Below are positions 11,567 through 23,227 of a stretch of 64,000 nt of DNA, piece after piece. Source of the DNA: Uloborus plumipes (lineage: Eukaryota; Arthropoda; Arachnida; Araneae; Uloboridae); NCBI GenBank assembly GCA_038373865.1, contig JAXGGA010004442.1:1-64000 (forward strand), read 5' to 3'. Every line of letters begins with the position of its first letter. The stretch's first letter is position 1. Below the pieces are notes generated by a model. It was given only the letters and a program-made list of their open reading frames with translations, was not told the DNA's origin and made no database searches. The translations under genes were made by a program, and so were the position numbers.

Positions 11567-12716
11567 TAGGGATGCACCGATAAGCAAATTGGCCGATTAC
11601 CGATTACCGATTAATCGGCGAATGAGAATCGGCCGATTAATCGGCAGAGCCGATTAATGTTACGGTTTATTATTTTTAATAATTACCAATTTCACCCTCA
11701 CTGTTTTTACCCCTTCTAATACAATTCCGATTTTTAGAAATGATTACTTATTTGTTTTTCACAAAAGATTTGTTTTTCTCCATTTTTCCATGTTAAATAA
11801 TTTCAAAATTTTATCAACTTCCTTTGAATTTTTTAAAATATTTTTGTAAATACAATTACATTAACAAGCTAGACATAATAGTTATTAAAATAAATGGGAG
11901 GGGGGGAGCTGTGATGAGCACTTTAACTTAGGTGTGTTCCTAATTTAAATTTATTTTTCAATTATAAGTAGCCATTTAATTAATTCAAGGCTTGTTCTTT
12001 GAAAATTAGAGGTAATTTAAAAGCAATAAGCTAAAGAGAAAAATATCGAGACATGAAAAATGTTGCAACATTGTCTATAAGTGTAGATTTATTCAGAATA
12101 GGAATATTCAATTATTAAATCATTTATATCAACTGCGAGGCAATTTATTATTATTATTATTTTGTATTTCATTCTTTAAATTATTATTTTTGTTTTTACT
12201 CATTACACTTTCGTAAAACGTGTAATTCTTGTGTTTGCAGAAAATTATTTATTTCTTGTTTATAAATTTATCCATCGTAATATTGTGTTCAAAAATCGTT
12301 GAATTAATTTTATTTAAAACATGTTTTCCGCCGATGATCGGCAAAATTTGACTGATTATAAATGAAATGAAATATTCATGTTTTTGAATTCCAACTTAAA
12401 ATTTCAGGAATTTGCAGAGAGTTATCTTTTAATATTCCAATCAGGTTTACGTTTTCTATGAACTATTCCTTTTGTTTTTACTCTGTACACACTTTCATAC
12501 TGTATGTTATAGTAAGGATTTCAGAAAATTACATTTATTTACTGTTAATAAAACAATTTATTGTAGTTTCTTGGAGAAGGTATACTTTAAAAGATAATAT
12601 AAAAAATTTAAAAAATTCGCCGATTAATCGGCAAGATTTTGCCGATTATTAATAATCGGCAAAGTGGCCGATTATGGCCGATTAATCGGTACTGCCGATT
12701 AATCGGTGCATCCCTA
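11567..12716. mobile_element. hAT-like element, TAGGGATGCACCGAT family, copy 1
   Basis: The left end TAGGGATGCACCGAT matches the inverse at the right (atcggtgcatcccta). A perfect 8 bp duplication gtttgtga flanks it (11559-11566, 12717-12724). Both ends carry arrays of the self-complementary unit ccgattaatcgg, which give strong secondary structure. The interior is about 1 kb of AT-rich sequence without a transposase. A second copy starts at 63495. Confidence 0.92.
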
Positions 12717-12724
12717 GTTTGTGA

Positions 12725-15700
12725 TACATTCTGCACTGCTTTTTGCTCACGCAATTTTCTTCCGTCCAATTTGGTTTCTTCATTTATCTGATAAAGATTA
12801 TCACAACACCTTGTGATCTCATAACCCTCGTTAATCTTATGTGGGATACGGTCCTGAAAGTCGAAACTTTTCTATTGTTCTTTCGAAGCTCAAAGGCTTG
12901 ATAATTTTTGTGTTTGAGTTGCTGAATATTTTCAACAACAGCAGAATGGAATTTTTCGAAATCTTAATGCAATCTTCTCTTGGCAACAGACAGTTGGGTT
13001 ATTGACCAGGGGTGGCTAAGAGATTTATCAAGGAGCGATTTTCAGTTGGAGTCTGCACAAGTTGTCTGGTAACTAAAGGTAAACATTTAGGAAATTGTAT
13101 AATGGCCTTGCTCAAAAAATTTAAAAGCAATTTTTACTTGCCAAATTTTAGCCACCACTTTAAGAATTCTTTATAGGTAAACTAATAATCATTTCTTGTT
13201 TAAATAACGATTCAAAATGAATATATATTGAAAATGTCCTTGCCGGGTTTCCTCTGCTATCTATATTCCTGAGCCAAAAAAATAGCTTGTAAATTAAATC
13301 GTAGATAGCCTGTTATTCTGTACTTTGTTGTTTCAAGTATTAAAAGTAAAAGTTTTAAAAAGAATGTTTCCTTTATTTTCTTTAATCAAAAAATTGTAAG
13401 ATTGTACGGCACTAAAACGGGCTAAAGAATTTCAACTCAAAACTTCCGAAACATTTCAAAGCTTTCCAAGAGCTCCGAACCGACTGTTTGCGTCAAACTC
13501 ACCTGAGAAAGACATTAACTTTTCTTTTGTTACCCTTTAGATTTCATTTTCTTTCCAATGAGCGCATTTTTCGTTTGAAATAACAGCCATTATCGTGAAA
13601 CCTGAACTATTAAAAAGTGCGAGGGCGAAGTTCATATCCGGCTCGCTTGACGCAATTGCCTCGTACTGAGGGCACCTGTATGCGCATCAGAACATCTTAA
13701 CAGGAGTCATTAGTTCGATCGTGCATAAAAAGAAACTTCTGACTGGTTTCATTACAGCCCGTAAGACGACCGTTATTATTTTTTTCCAGCTTGAAATGGA
13801 GTTAAAAAAGGAGATTAAAGGTATTTTTCATACCATATTACCGTCCTTGACTCGACCTTTCGAGGTCGGTTGATATTACATCTGGCTGCGAAGACTCTGA
13901 TTGTGGATGAGGACCTTCCACCCGTTGATGGATAGGAAGAGGTAATTCGTAACCTCCGGAATAGATGCGGGTATAACCGCTGAAGAATGTTACTCTTTGT
14001 ATAATTGCGTTTATTTTATATTTTCGAGGAATTACATGTCTTTGTAAATGAAAATGTCATTGCAATGTTGTGAGGGAAAAAAAGATTCTTCGGTTTTCGG
14101 AAAGATGATGCCCTTGTTGAACTTTTGTTAAAATATCAGAATGGTGAGGATTCACCAGTGTCAAAGTCTTCGAAAAATCTTCAGGATCATTTACAGCCTG
14201 ATGACAAGTTGTAGCCATTGCTGTTTTATTCAAACTTATTAACAGAGAACTGTTCAATGTTTCACTACTTAACTTCCAGTTAGGACATTATGAACCTTTA
14301 AGAACTTTTCATTTTAAACCATGCATTTTTTACATTGAAAAAACGCATATATTTTTTAAGGTGCGCTTTTTGTGTTAGTATTAATAGTGGTTTACATACA
14401 ATAACTATTTTGTACTTCTTTCATTTGCTTAAGAATGACCCGGGTCACGAAATTTCTTGTATCCCATTGTTGTATGGCGGAAAATATTTTGGAAGGATGA
14501 ACGAATGTTAGAAATCACCTGCCTATTTTTTTTTTTTTTTTTTTGGTCATTCCTAATCTTTTAGCTGATCAGCCCTCCCTTTGATGCAATTTTAAAACTT
14601 GGGTGTCCGCCTTGTATGTTGAACTCTTATAATAAGCGATTCGAATCTTCATTGCTTCCAAATAACTTCCCAACATTAATTTATTCAAGCATCAAGAGAA
14701 AATCAAGATCCCCAGGGGCAGCGATCTCTCGGCTCAAAGGTCTGCCATTCCACGCATTTTCTTTTAGTTTTTGCATAACAATCAGCCCAGGATCACTAAT
14801 AGTAACCAGTCTGCTCCACTTGTAAAACCAGACGGCTGGGCAGACTAAATTCTCAAGTGGCCCTTATTATATCACGGCCTATCATCGCTTGCTGCCCTCG
14901 GGCCGGTATCGGGCTAATTTTCGATTCATCCATTTCGGCCGGTAGACAGTGAGTGCAACATGTGGTGTCCTGCTTCCTGATCCATTGAACTGTCCGCAAT
15001 TAGATTAATAGCTCTTCTTCTACTATCAGGCCCGATCCTTGGTGATGTGGATTGTGTGTTCCGTCTTCGGGAAGAATTGGCTTTGAGGATAGGATGGATG
15101 CTACTTCTGCTGCTCAGCACGTGCCAGAGGTTCATCCGACGCACGTGAGATACAGATGGGCTTTCTCTTACTTTTGGATGAGTTTGATTTGCATGAGGTG
15201 GTTTGGGAAATGCCACGTGTGCCACACTGCCTGACGACAACTTTCTCCGAATCGAGAAAATGATTATTGCGATGTGCGATTCATTCTTTCATTTTGAAAC
15301 AATTTGCTTTAATTCAATTTTCAATGGATTTACCTCTCCCCATCCTCCGTAATAGATTCCAACTCTTAAGTTTTTTTGTAAGATATTTTCGGTTCATTTT
15401 TGCAAGTTAGAAGAGTCAGTACGGACCAAAGTTGGGCTGTAAACTGCTCGGAGTTTTATTTATTTTTGCAGAAAACGGGAGAATCAAAATGCTTCAAATA
15501 TCTTTGTTATTTCGAAAGGCTTCACCTCTTAACTAATATTTTTAAAATCAGAAATTGACTCTCAGTGTGGATAAATGTTCGGCTTTTGACATTTTTTTAA
15601 AAGGAATTTTAGTTCAAGTTTAGAGAAGTTACGTGATGACTAGAATGTCTACTAAGGCATCATGGCATCAAGAACTTCGTGCAGTCAGCGAGTTAAAATT

Positions 15701-18471
15701 TGAAGCGACGTAATGAATGATAATGTAATGGAGAAAATAATTAATAAACAAATTGCCGACGTAAAAAGAATCTTATAAAATTATTAATCAATCTCCAATG
15801 ATTGTTTTTACTACTGCGTGATTTTTGTACGGTTAATCCAACAGCACAAAATGGTATTCTAAAAGTAAAACTTTAGACATTAATGATAATTTTGTCTCGT
15901 GGCTGTTCTTTTGAAATGGAAAAACATATGCATAAGAAAAAGGTTTTAGTCTTCCAATGTTAGCTTCTTTGACGTAGTTTATCTGAGTTGTCGCACAGTT
16001 TGGTATATTTAATACTTTCCGACGAAAGAAAATTTCTGAAGTTGAAGAGGCTGTTTTCATCCCTTTTAAGGGCATTTTCAAATGTAGAATTGAATATCAA
16101 TGACGATAAATCACCACTTTTGACAGTGAATTTCTCCGAAATTTTCAAATTTAGTTTCATTTTGAAAGACGCTACAAAAAAGAGCTAAATAGTCGATGAA
16201 TAAAATTTAACTTACCCACAAGCTTGAAGTGATTGCAAGAGATTCTTATCTAAGACGAAAGGAATAAGTTACCTTTCGATGACAGCATTAAATCAATGTT
16301 TATTTTAACTGATATTTTTCAACACTAATGCTGACAACACTTATAAGACGTTGATTGTTATTGAAATCCAAACAATGAAGTTGCACGCTAGCTGTTATTG
16401 CATTGTTGTTTTTTGAATAAGTTATATAACCTTCTTGTAAATGTATCAAAAACGTAAAAATTGACGCTGTCAGTGTATTATCAAGGTTGTAGCAGAATAT
16501 TTTCTAGCAATGAATAAAATGAATGGGAAGGTATGAATATGTGTGTGTAGTAGGCGAAGCTGGGGAAGATGGAACGGTTTTTAAACAAATGCAGCACAAG
16601 AATTTCCAACAAATGAGAGAGTAATTTTTGTCATTAATCATCTCTAATGGCAACTGTTGGAACATTTTCCTCGGGCGGACCTCTTCTGAGGTGCAAATCT
16701 AGTTTCAGTATCCATTTAACTCGGTTCTCCTCCTCTTCAACCCTTCTGCTTGACCTCTGTCGCACTCATTTTAAAGAGCGTTCGCTTCTTATCGGAATTT
16801 CTTTGATGGTTCGGAATGTGATTCATATAATAAACATATAATAAAAGACGCCGTCGAATGAATTCGTTTTTTTTTTCCGTTCTGTGATTCCATTACGTGA
16901 CGTCATCTTCAGTGGTCAGACAATCTGGTGAGGTACATCCGCTAGTTGGTATTTTAAAAAAGGGAATGGCAAAGCGACTTTGATAATGGTGCTTGTACGT
17001 GTATGATTGTGTGGGTTTGATTCATGATAATGTCTCAAAACATAATTGTTCGTGTAGGAAGCGATAGCAGAATGTTTTGATTGGCAGGTTTGAAGCCTCT
17101 ATTTTGTCTAGATGAATTTTGATGCTTGTTTATTAGAATGAATGGAGTTGTTTGTGTAGTGAATTGACTGTCTGGAATGTAGTACTTTTAAAGGTCTCTG
17201 GCATTAAGAGATGTTGTAATTAAAAAACAAATGAATAAGGAATAAAACTCACGGCATTCTGTAATCTTTACTGTATTTCTTCGTTGTTACCCGCATACAA
17301 GTAAAGCTTGCATGGGACCAGTATCGTGGATTGCCCTCCTCTTCTTGATTATTTTCTCGAAAAATGTAGGTTGTAAAAAGTAGGTCTTTGGACATATTTT
17401 ATGCAAAGAAAAATTTGGTTGTTGGAAAAAATCGGTGGTTTTATTGAGACACAGTACAGATTTCTCTTGCACTAAACAAATTATTGCTTAGCCAAAGCTC
17501 TGTAATACCCACTCATATTGCTAGCATACATTGTTGATGTTCACAGATAGTAGGGTCGCCGCTAAACCCTTTTCCTTTGTTCGAAACAGAGTTTACGAGC
17601 AGGTAATACTTTCTTTGAGTGGTAATTAAATTGGCAACCATGACTGAAGAAAGGACATGACATCATCCATTTCTCCTGGAGGATCTACGACGTCTTGGAG
17701 CAAAGATCCGCGCTTCCTTTTCTTTTTTTGTGACACATATATCTTTCCGTGCGACTAGGTTATCGAGATGCATCCGTCACAATAAAGCAACTGGAGGCAT
17801 GGTTGGTTGCGCACGACTGGCTCGCAAGCTTGTCGACAGAGCGAGAAGCTAATCGCTATCGGAGGCTCTTGATTCCTTTCAAAGGTTTTGCCACTCCGCC
17901 GAAGGATCAGGAGAACTTGCATGATTTACGGTACCTTTCGACTCACCTTTTCCCTCCTGAAGTGGTGTTATGATTTTTATGGAGAATTCGTGCTTGCACT
18001 TCTTGGGATAGGGTAGACCGACCAGTGATTGAACACTTTCGCGCAATTTCGTTTTCGAAAATTCATGACATCGTCGAAAGTTGTAGCATTTTGCACTTAA
18101 GTGTGAACTTATGTTAATTATTTTTGCGTAGTTATTTTTAAAACAATGTGAGAACTTGTACGGTTCTGCGTCAGGTCTTTTGTGGGGGCTTGGAGTGAAA
18201 AAAGTGCGCTAGACCCAGTGAATGAACAGCCCCAACCAGTGGACAAACACAGCACGTTCTAGTCATTTTCTTTTTTTGGTAATGTATAGAAGGGAGGAAC
18301 TACTGCCAATTTGTTTAAGAAAAAACTGCTGAAACTTTTTAAAATTTAAATTGTGATCATTTCATTCACTGGTTGCTCTGCTTCCAAGACGGAAATTTTC
18401 CACGCATATGATTTTAGTGCAATTACTGAGCAGGGAAATAAATTACCCGTTACTTTCTTTAAAATAAAGTA
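12725..18471. other. 5.7 kb unassigned, repeat-poor stretch
   Basis: This is the longest part of the window with few visible repeats. Small frames include 14926-15240 (minus, 104 codons), 15052-15234 and 17749-17973 (plus, 74 codons). None shows a family motif or a convincing splice context. It could be intron upstream of the DRAK exons or intergenic. Conserved non-coding elements cannot be excluded by eye. Confidence 0.45.
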
Positions 18472-18474
18472 TTA

Positions 18475-18579
18475 GGGCCCTGCTCCACATCAGCGGAAAA
18501 CGCGATCGAAACCGAAGGCAGAAACCGAAAATCCGGGTATACTTTCCATAGGAACACTATTTAATCCATTTTACGTTTC
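18475..18579. mobile_element. PIF/Harbinger-type MITE, truncated copy
   Basis: After TTA (18472-18474) the sequence gggccctgctccacatcagc matches the copies at 7694 and 40731. Similarity to the 40731 copy runs to about 18579 (..ttttacgtttc) and then stops, so the right terminus is lost. Confidence 0.75.
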
Positions 18580-18612
18580 GTTCTGAATGACCATAGGGTA
18601 CAAATGATTCAG

Positions 18613-18667
18613 CAGTTTGAAGAAGGGAACGAAGACCAAAATTTCAATCTTTCCCTTCTTCAAACTG
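18613..18667. repeat. 16 bp inverted repeat hairpin
   Basis: cagtttgaagaaggga (18613-18628) is exactly inverted at 18652-18667, leaving a 23 nt loop. It lies directly after the broken end of the Harbinger fragment. No function can be assigned. Confidence 0.6.
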
Positions 18668-18679
18668 CCGATTCAAATG

Positions 18680-19149
18680 CAGTTGGGGTGCACTAGTAGG
18701 CAGAATGCTATGAAAAAGCAGCCAAGTGCTGACAAAGGATGATTAATCCTTTCCCAAAACCCTTAGTTTAAAACTATGTTTTTAATCGTAGCTTGTGATA
18801 TAATGCATACGTATTATCAGCGTTATTTTTAACATCTCTGCATTTTGCAAGTGTATTTCACGTTTTGAAAACGGAAATACACGTCAGAAAGTAAGGCAAG
18901 CGTCTTTCCACGGTTTGTATTTTGAGTAAAAAGTAAAGTGACGCGGAAAAGATAAAATGCTGTTGGAATTTTTTAATTGTTGAAATGTAAATGTTATATT
19001 ATTTTTTAAATGCGAAATATCAGTCATTTTGAACGTTAAAAATCAACGTCTGACATCATATATGCTATTAAAAATTGAAAAAATATCCTACTGTCTATTA
19101 GTTGAAGTAGATTTCCTTCTAATTGGCACTATTAACATCATCTGGCAGA
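18680..19149. other. Unassigned stretch
   Basis: Nothing recognised. Confidence 0.4.
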
Positions 19150-19157
19150 GTAGCACT

Positions 19158-19447
19158 CAAGGGTGGATACAAGGGAAGGGTGATGGGAGCGATCGCCCCT
19201 CCCTTGAGGGACTCTTCTCCAGCAATTTTTAGGTTTTGGAGTTTAAAAAAGGCAATTTTAGTTGATCTTTAATGATATTCTGGGAAAGGATGCGGGGATT
19301 CGGGGCTCTGATCAGGAAATTTTACGAAATGGAAGAGCAAAACATTTGTAATCAACATATGTTAACAAGGATGCATGGGCAAAAAAATGGGCAAGTAAGA
19401 AAAAAATCAATCGCCCCTCCCTTGGAACATTTCTGGATTCGCCCTTG
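19158..19447. mobile_element. CAAGGGCGGATACA-family MITE, copy 1
   Basis: It shares most of its length with the element at 29693: gcgatcgcccctcccttgag near the left, acatatgttaacaaggatgc in the middle and ccttggaacatttctggat near the right. The ends caagggtggata and gaatccagaaat..ggcgaa..cttg are inverted. The flanking octamers no longer match, so this copy looks older than the one at 29693. Confidence 0.7.
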
Positions 19448-20252
19448 GTAATATACTTCAATGAGAATGGCATCGTGTTGAAAAAAAGCCAACAGAGGGC
19501 GTCGTCTCACAAAGTTACATTAAATGTAACCATCTTATCCATCCTTGTTGTACATGGGATTGAAGCACATTATCAAAATTTTTTTTCTTTACGATCATAT
19601 CATCGGGGGGGGGGGGGGGGGGGGGGGGGAGTGCTTGGAAAATACAAGTAGAAAACTATAAAAGAAAAAGAACATCAAGAAATATAGTCAATTTGAAAGA
19701 ATTTCAACTTGAAATCAGCAATTGATGAAGTTCTGTGAGATCCTTCATGTTCAGTACAATAGATCGGGTGTAGTTTTAAATTTATTTGGTTACATGACTA
19801 TTTTATCCCTCAGTTTCCCATTAATGTCGTTTTTTTTTTTCTCAGAAATGGTTCACGCGAGCATCCTCTGATTGCGTGGCTAGTAGTCCGTTGAAGAAAC
19901 CAACCTTCAAAAAAGAACATCGGACAGTTACCCCTTTGGATGACATCAGGGTAGGGGCAATGATGCGTGATGTTGTTACCAGAAGATCAAAAGCCACGCT
20001 TTGGAACCTCCCCATTCCATCATCTTGCACCTCTGGATGATGGAACCTTTCTTGTAAGACGACCTTGGCAAGGTTATCTGCTATTATGATTGCTTGGGTA
20101 GCCATTGACCGGCAAAGGGGGGGGGGGGCAAGAAAGCTGCGATTAAGGGATTGTGTAAATGTCGAGGAACCCGGCTTCACTGACCTATTCCATCCGTCAA
20201 GTTTCTTCTGGTTAATTTGACTTCAAGGTCGATTTTTTTTCTCATCCTTTTT
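19448..20252. other. Unassigned stretch with a 25 bp poly-G run
   Basis: An uninterrupted run of 25 G residues lies at 19605-19629. From 19840 to 20190 the DNA is less AT-rich and open on both strands (112 codons on minus), but the translation matches no family I recognise. Confidence 0.4.
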
Positions 20253-20786
20253 AGCCTACTTTCCCGTTAAAAATAAAAGAGACGAAAAAAGCATTAAAAT
20301 TGGCTTAATGCATCTAAAAAATGTCACCAAGTCCAAAAAATATCGCCAAGTAAAAAAAAGTCAAAAAGAAACAAAAAAATGAAATAAATATCGAAAAATT
20401 AAAAATTTGAAAGTAGGGTATTGAGATGGGGAATTTGTGTGTCGGTCTGTCGGTCGGTCTGTCGGTCTGTCTGTCCCCCCCTAATAACTTTTGAATGAAC
20501 ATTCCGATTTGGACAAACTTTTTTTTGTTGGAAAGATCTCGGCGAGTACAGCTCATTCCCATATTTGATTTTTCGATTTGAACAATTTTTGGTTCAACTT
20601 TGAGCCGTTCAAACAACCAGTCCCGCGATACTAACTTTTGAATGAACGGTCCGTTTTGAACAAACTTTTTTTTGTTCGAAAGGTCTTTTCAAGGATACTT
20701 CATTCCCGTATCTACATTTTCGATTTGAACAATTTTTCGTTCAACATTGAACCGTTCAAGCAACCTTTCCCCACCTAATAGTTTTT
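20253..20786. repeat. Partial outer copy of the AGCCTACTTTCCCGT repeat unit
   Basis: It starts agcctactttcccgttaaaa, followed by two degenerate 19 bp 'tatcgccaag' units, a GGTC-type run (near 20445-20475) and two copies of a ~148 bp subunit (aacttttgaatgaac..gttcaaacaacc). It abuts the full copy at 20787, which repeats the same order of modules. Confidence 0.75.
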
Positions 20787-22668
20787 AGCCTACTTTCCCG
20801 TTAAAAATAAAAGAAAGACGAAAAAAGTATTAAAAGTGGCTTAATGCATCTAAAAAATATCGCCAAGCCCAAAAAATATCGCCAAGTCCAAAAAATATCG
20901 CCAAGTCCAAAAAATATCGCCAAGTCCAAAAAATATCGCCAAGTCCAAAAAATATCGCCAAGCCCAAAAAATATCGCCAAGCTCAAAAAATATCGCCAAG
21001 TCCAAAAAATATCGCCAAGCCCAAAAAATATCGCCAAGCTCAAAAAATATCGCCAAGCCCAAAAAATATCGCCAAGCCCAAAAAATATCGCCAAGCCCAA
21101 AAAATATCGCCAAGCCCAAAAAATATCGCCAAGCTCAAAAAATATCGCCAAGCCCAAAAAATATCGCCAAGTCCAAAAAATATCGCCAAGCCCAAAAAAT
21201 ATCGCCAAGTCTAAAAAATATCGCCAAGCCCAAAAAATATCGCCAAGCCCAAAAAATATCGCCAAGTCCAAAAAATATCGCCAAGTCCAAAAAATATCGC
21301 CAAGCTCAAAAAATATCGCCAAGCCCAAAAAATATCGCCAAGCCCAAAAAATATCGCCAAGTCCAAAAAATATCGCCGAGTTAAAAAAAGCCAAAAAGAA
21401 ATAAAAAGGTAAAATGAATATCGAAAAAATAAAAATTTGAAAGTAGGGTATTGAGATGGAGAATTTGTGTGTCGGTCTGTCGGTCGGTCGGTCGGTCGGT
21501 CGGTCTGTCTGTCCCCCCCCTAATAATTTTTGATTGAACATTCCGATTTGAACAAATTTTTTTTTGTTGGAAAGATCTCGGCGAGTACAGCTCATTCCCA
21601 TATTTGATTTTTCGATTTGAACAATTTTTGGTTCAACTTTGAACCGTTCAAACAACCTGCCTCGCGATACTAACTTTTTAATGAACATTCCGATTTGAAC
21701 AAACTTTTTTTTGTTCGAAAGATCTTATCAAGGATACTTCATTCCCGTATTTACATTTCCGATTTGAACAATTTTTCGTTCAACATTGAACAGTTCAAAC
21801 AACCTTTCCCCACCTAATAACTTTTAAGTGAACCGTCCGAATTGAATAAACTTTTTTTTGTTCGAAAGATTTTGGAGAGGTTCATTCCTATATTTCACTT
21901 TTCAATTTGAACCATTTTTCGTTCAATGATGAACCGTTCAGAAAAAATGTTAACATGAGCGCCTACGGAAAAATTTAAATTGAATGTTGATTCTGAACTT
22001 CAAGGCGGATTTCCTTCAAACTAACTTTGCAAGAAAATGGTTTTGATAAATAATGTATTGTAAAGTACTTTTCTGAATAATCTTCTGTGAGGACTCTGAT
22101 TCCGACTCCGACAACGCAAACATGGCGGAAATGCAGGCTCAGAAAAAATGACTGACTGGGCAGACGATTTTTTGTTTATTTATTTATTTGTTTTGTTTAA
22201 TTCATTACTATTGTTTTTTTTTTTTTGGCAGACGATTTTTTTTTGTTAACAAAAATTTTTCATTCACGAGAGCATTTTATTCTTTATTTATATTTATTAA
22301 CTGGCAACGGATTAAAAATGAAATTCGAGACATTTTATAACGATTTTTTTTCTTTCTTTGATTAAATGTGTTTTGATGTTCTTTGTTCTTTTATTTATTT
22401 ATTTTTTTTTCTTTTGAAAACGGTTGTGGAATTTTTCTACGGAAGAACTATGACAGTTACGTTCTTTAAATGGTGCGACAAAACTTTATTGACTCGTTTA
22501 TTTACTTTTTACGTGTCTATTTCATCTGATGAGAGGGGTATATTTTGCTTTTAGAAATCAGCTTTAAGTGCTATAAAGGTATGTTTGACATAATTTTCAG
22601 TTTCAGATAATTAATAGAATATTGATCAGATGCTAGAATGCCGATATCGATGTACGGGAAAGTAGGCT
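20787..22668 (+). repeat. Left unit of a large inverted repeat pair
   Basis: It runs from agcctactttcccgttaaaa to its inverse gtacgggaaagtaggct, so the unit carries its own inverted ends. In order it contains a 28-copy 19 bp minisatellite, a GGTC-type run (about 21471-21511), three ~148 bp tandem subunits, and a 'more unique' tail holding ggactctgattccgactccg and catggcggaaatgcaggctc. A second unit lies inverted at 23228-24889. The symmetry extends past the unit ends to about 22696 and 23200. I cannot name the element class. Confidence 0.8.
20857..21388. repeat. 19 bp minisatellite, 28 copies
   Basis: The unit atatcgccaagYYYaaaaa (19 bp) occurs 28 times at exactly 19 bp spacing (first start 20857, last 21370) with no indel. 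Copies differ mainly at the pyrimidine triplet (ccc, tcc, ctc, tct). No unit contains a stop in any phase, so long spurious frames open on both strands. Only about two units are present in the inverted partner and in the outer partial copy. Confidence 0.95.
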
Positions 22669-23227
22669 CGTTTAGTTCTTGACAGAACTTCTTGTTTAAA
22701 TGTTTTTTTCACTTTCACCAGAGATGAACCATTTACTCGTTCGTCAAGATTGTTGTTGTCTTGTGAATGTTCCTGGCCTGTTTGCAGTGAAGCAGATATC
22801 CGTAAAACAATCTAAATTGTTGCTCAACTGTTTTGAGGTTGTAATTAAAAAAAGAAAGAAAAAAAGGAAGGGAGAAAAAGTATGTAATTCAATACTATTG
22901 AAAAATGGTGCTGTTGGTGTTGTTAACAAATTAAAGTACGAAGTCATAGGTTAAAAATAATTTGAATCGTTAAAAGTACAAACTTTTATATGATTATGAG
23001 CCTTATAAGGACCTACGCCAGTGAACTATAAAATCTAATTGATGTAGTACACGATTACTTTTTTGTTGTTGATATCATCTTCATTGTTTTTCAAAAAAAT
23101 AAAGGACGTTAAAAACTAAGACGCATCCACAATACTCCGGTTTGTCTTTTCAAAGTTTTCTTTCGGAGCAATTGGTATAAATGCGTAATATACAAGGAAA
23201 ACAAGAAGTTCTGTCAAGAACTAAACG
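22669..23227. other. Spacer of the large inverted repeat
   Basis: The outer ~28 bp on each side are still symmetrical (ttcttgacagaacttcttg and its inverse). The central ~500 bp is unique and AT-rich, with short frames on both strands that show no domain. Confidence 0.6.

Noticed and set aside
14926..15240. 104-codon minus-strand frame
   Set aside because: No recognisable domain, overlapped by an open frame on the other strand, no transcript signal.
17749..17973. Possible exon (74 codons, plus)
   Set aside because: It reads cleanly but matches no family, and the flanks give no convincing splice sites tied to DRAK.
20857..21388. CRISPR-like regular repeats
   Set aside because: The units are contiguous with no unique spacers and the genome is eukaryotic.
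20801..21688. 295-codon minus-strand frame with repeated LGDIFW-like blocks (and a 186-codon plus-strand frame)
   Set aside because: It is the 19 bp minisatellite read through. The unit has no stop in any phase, and both strands are open. Only the repeat is real.
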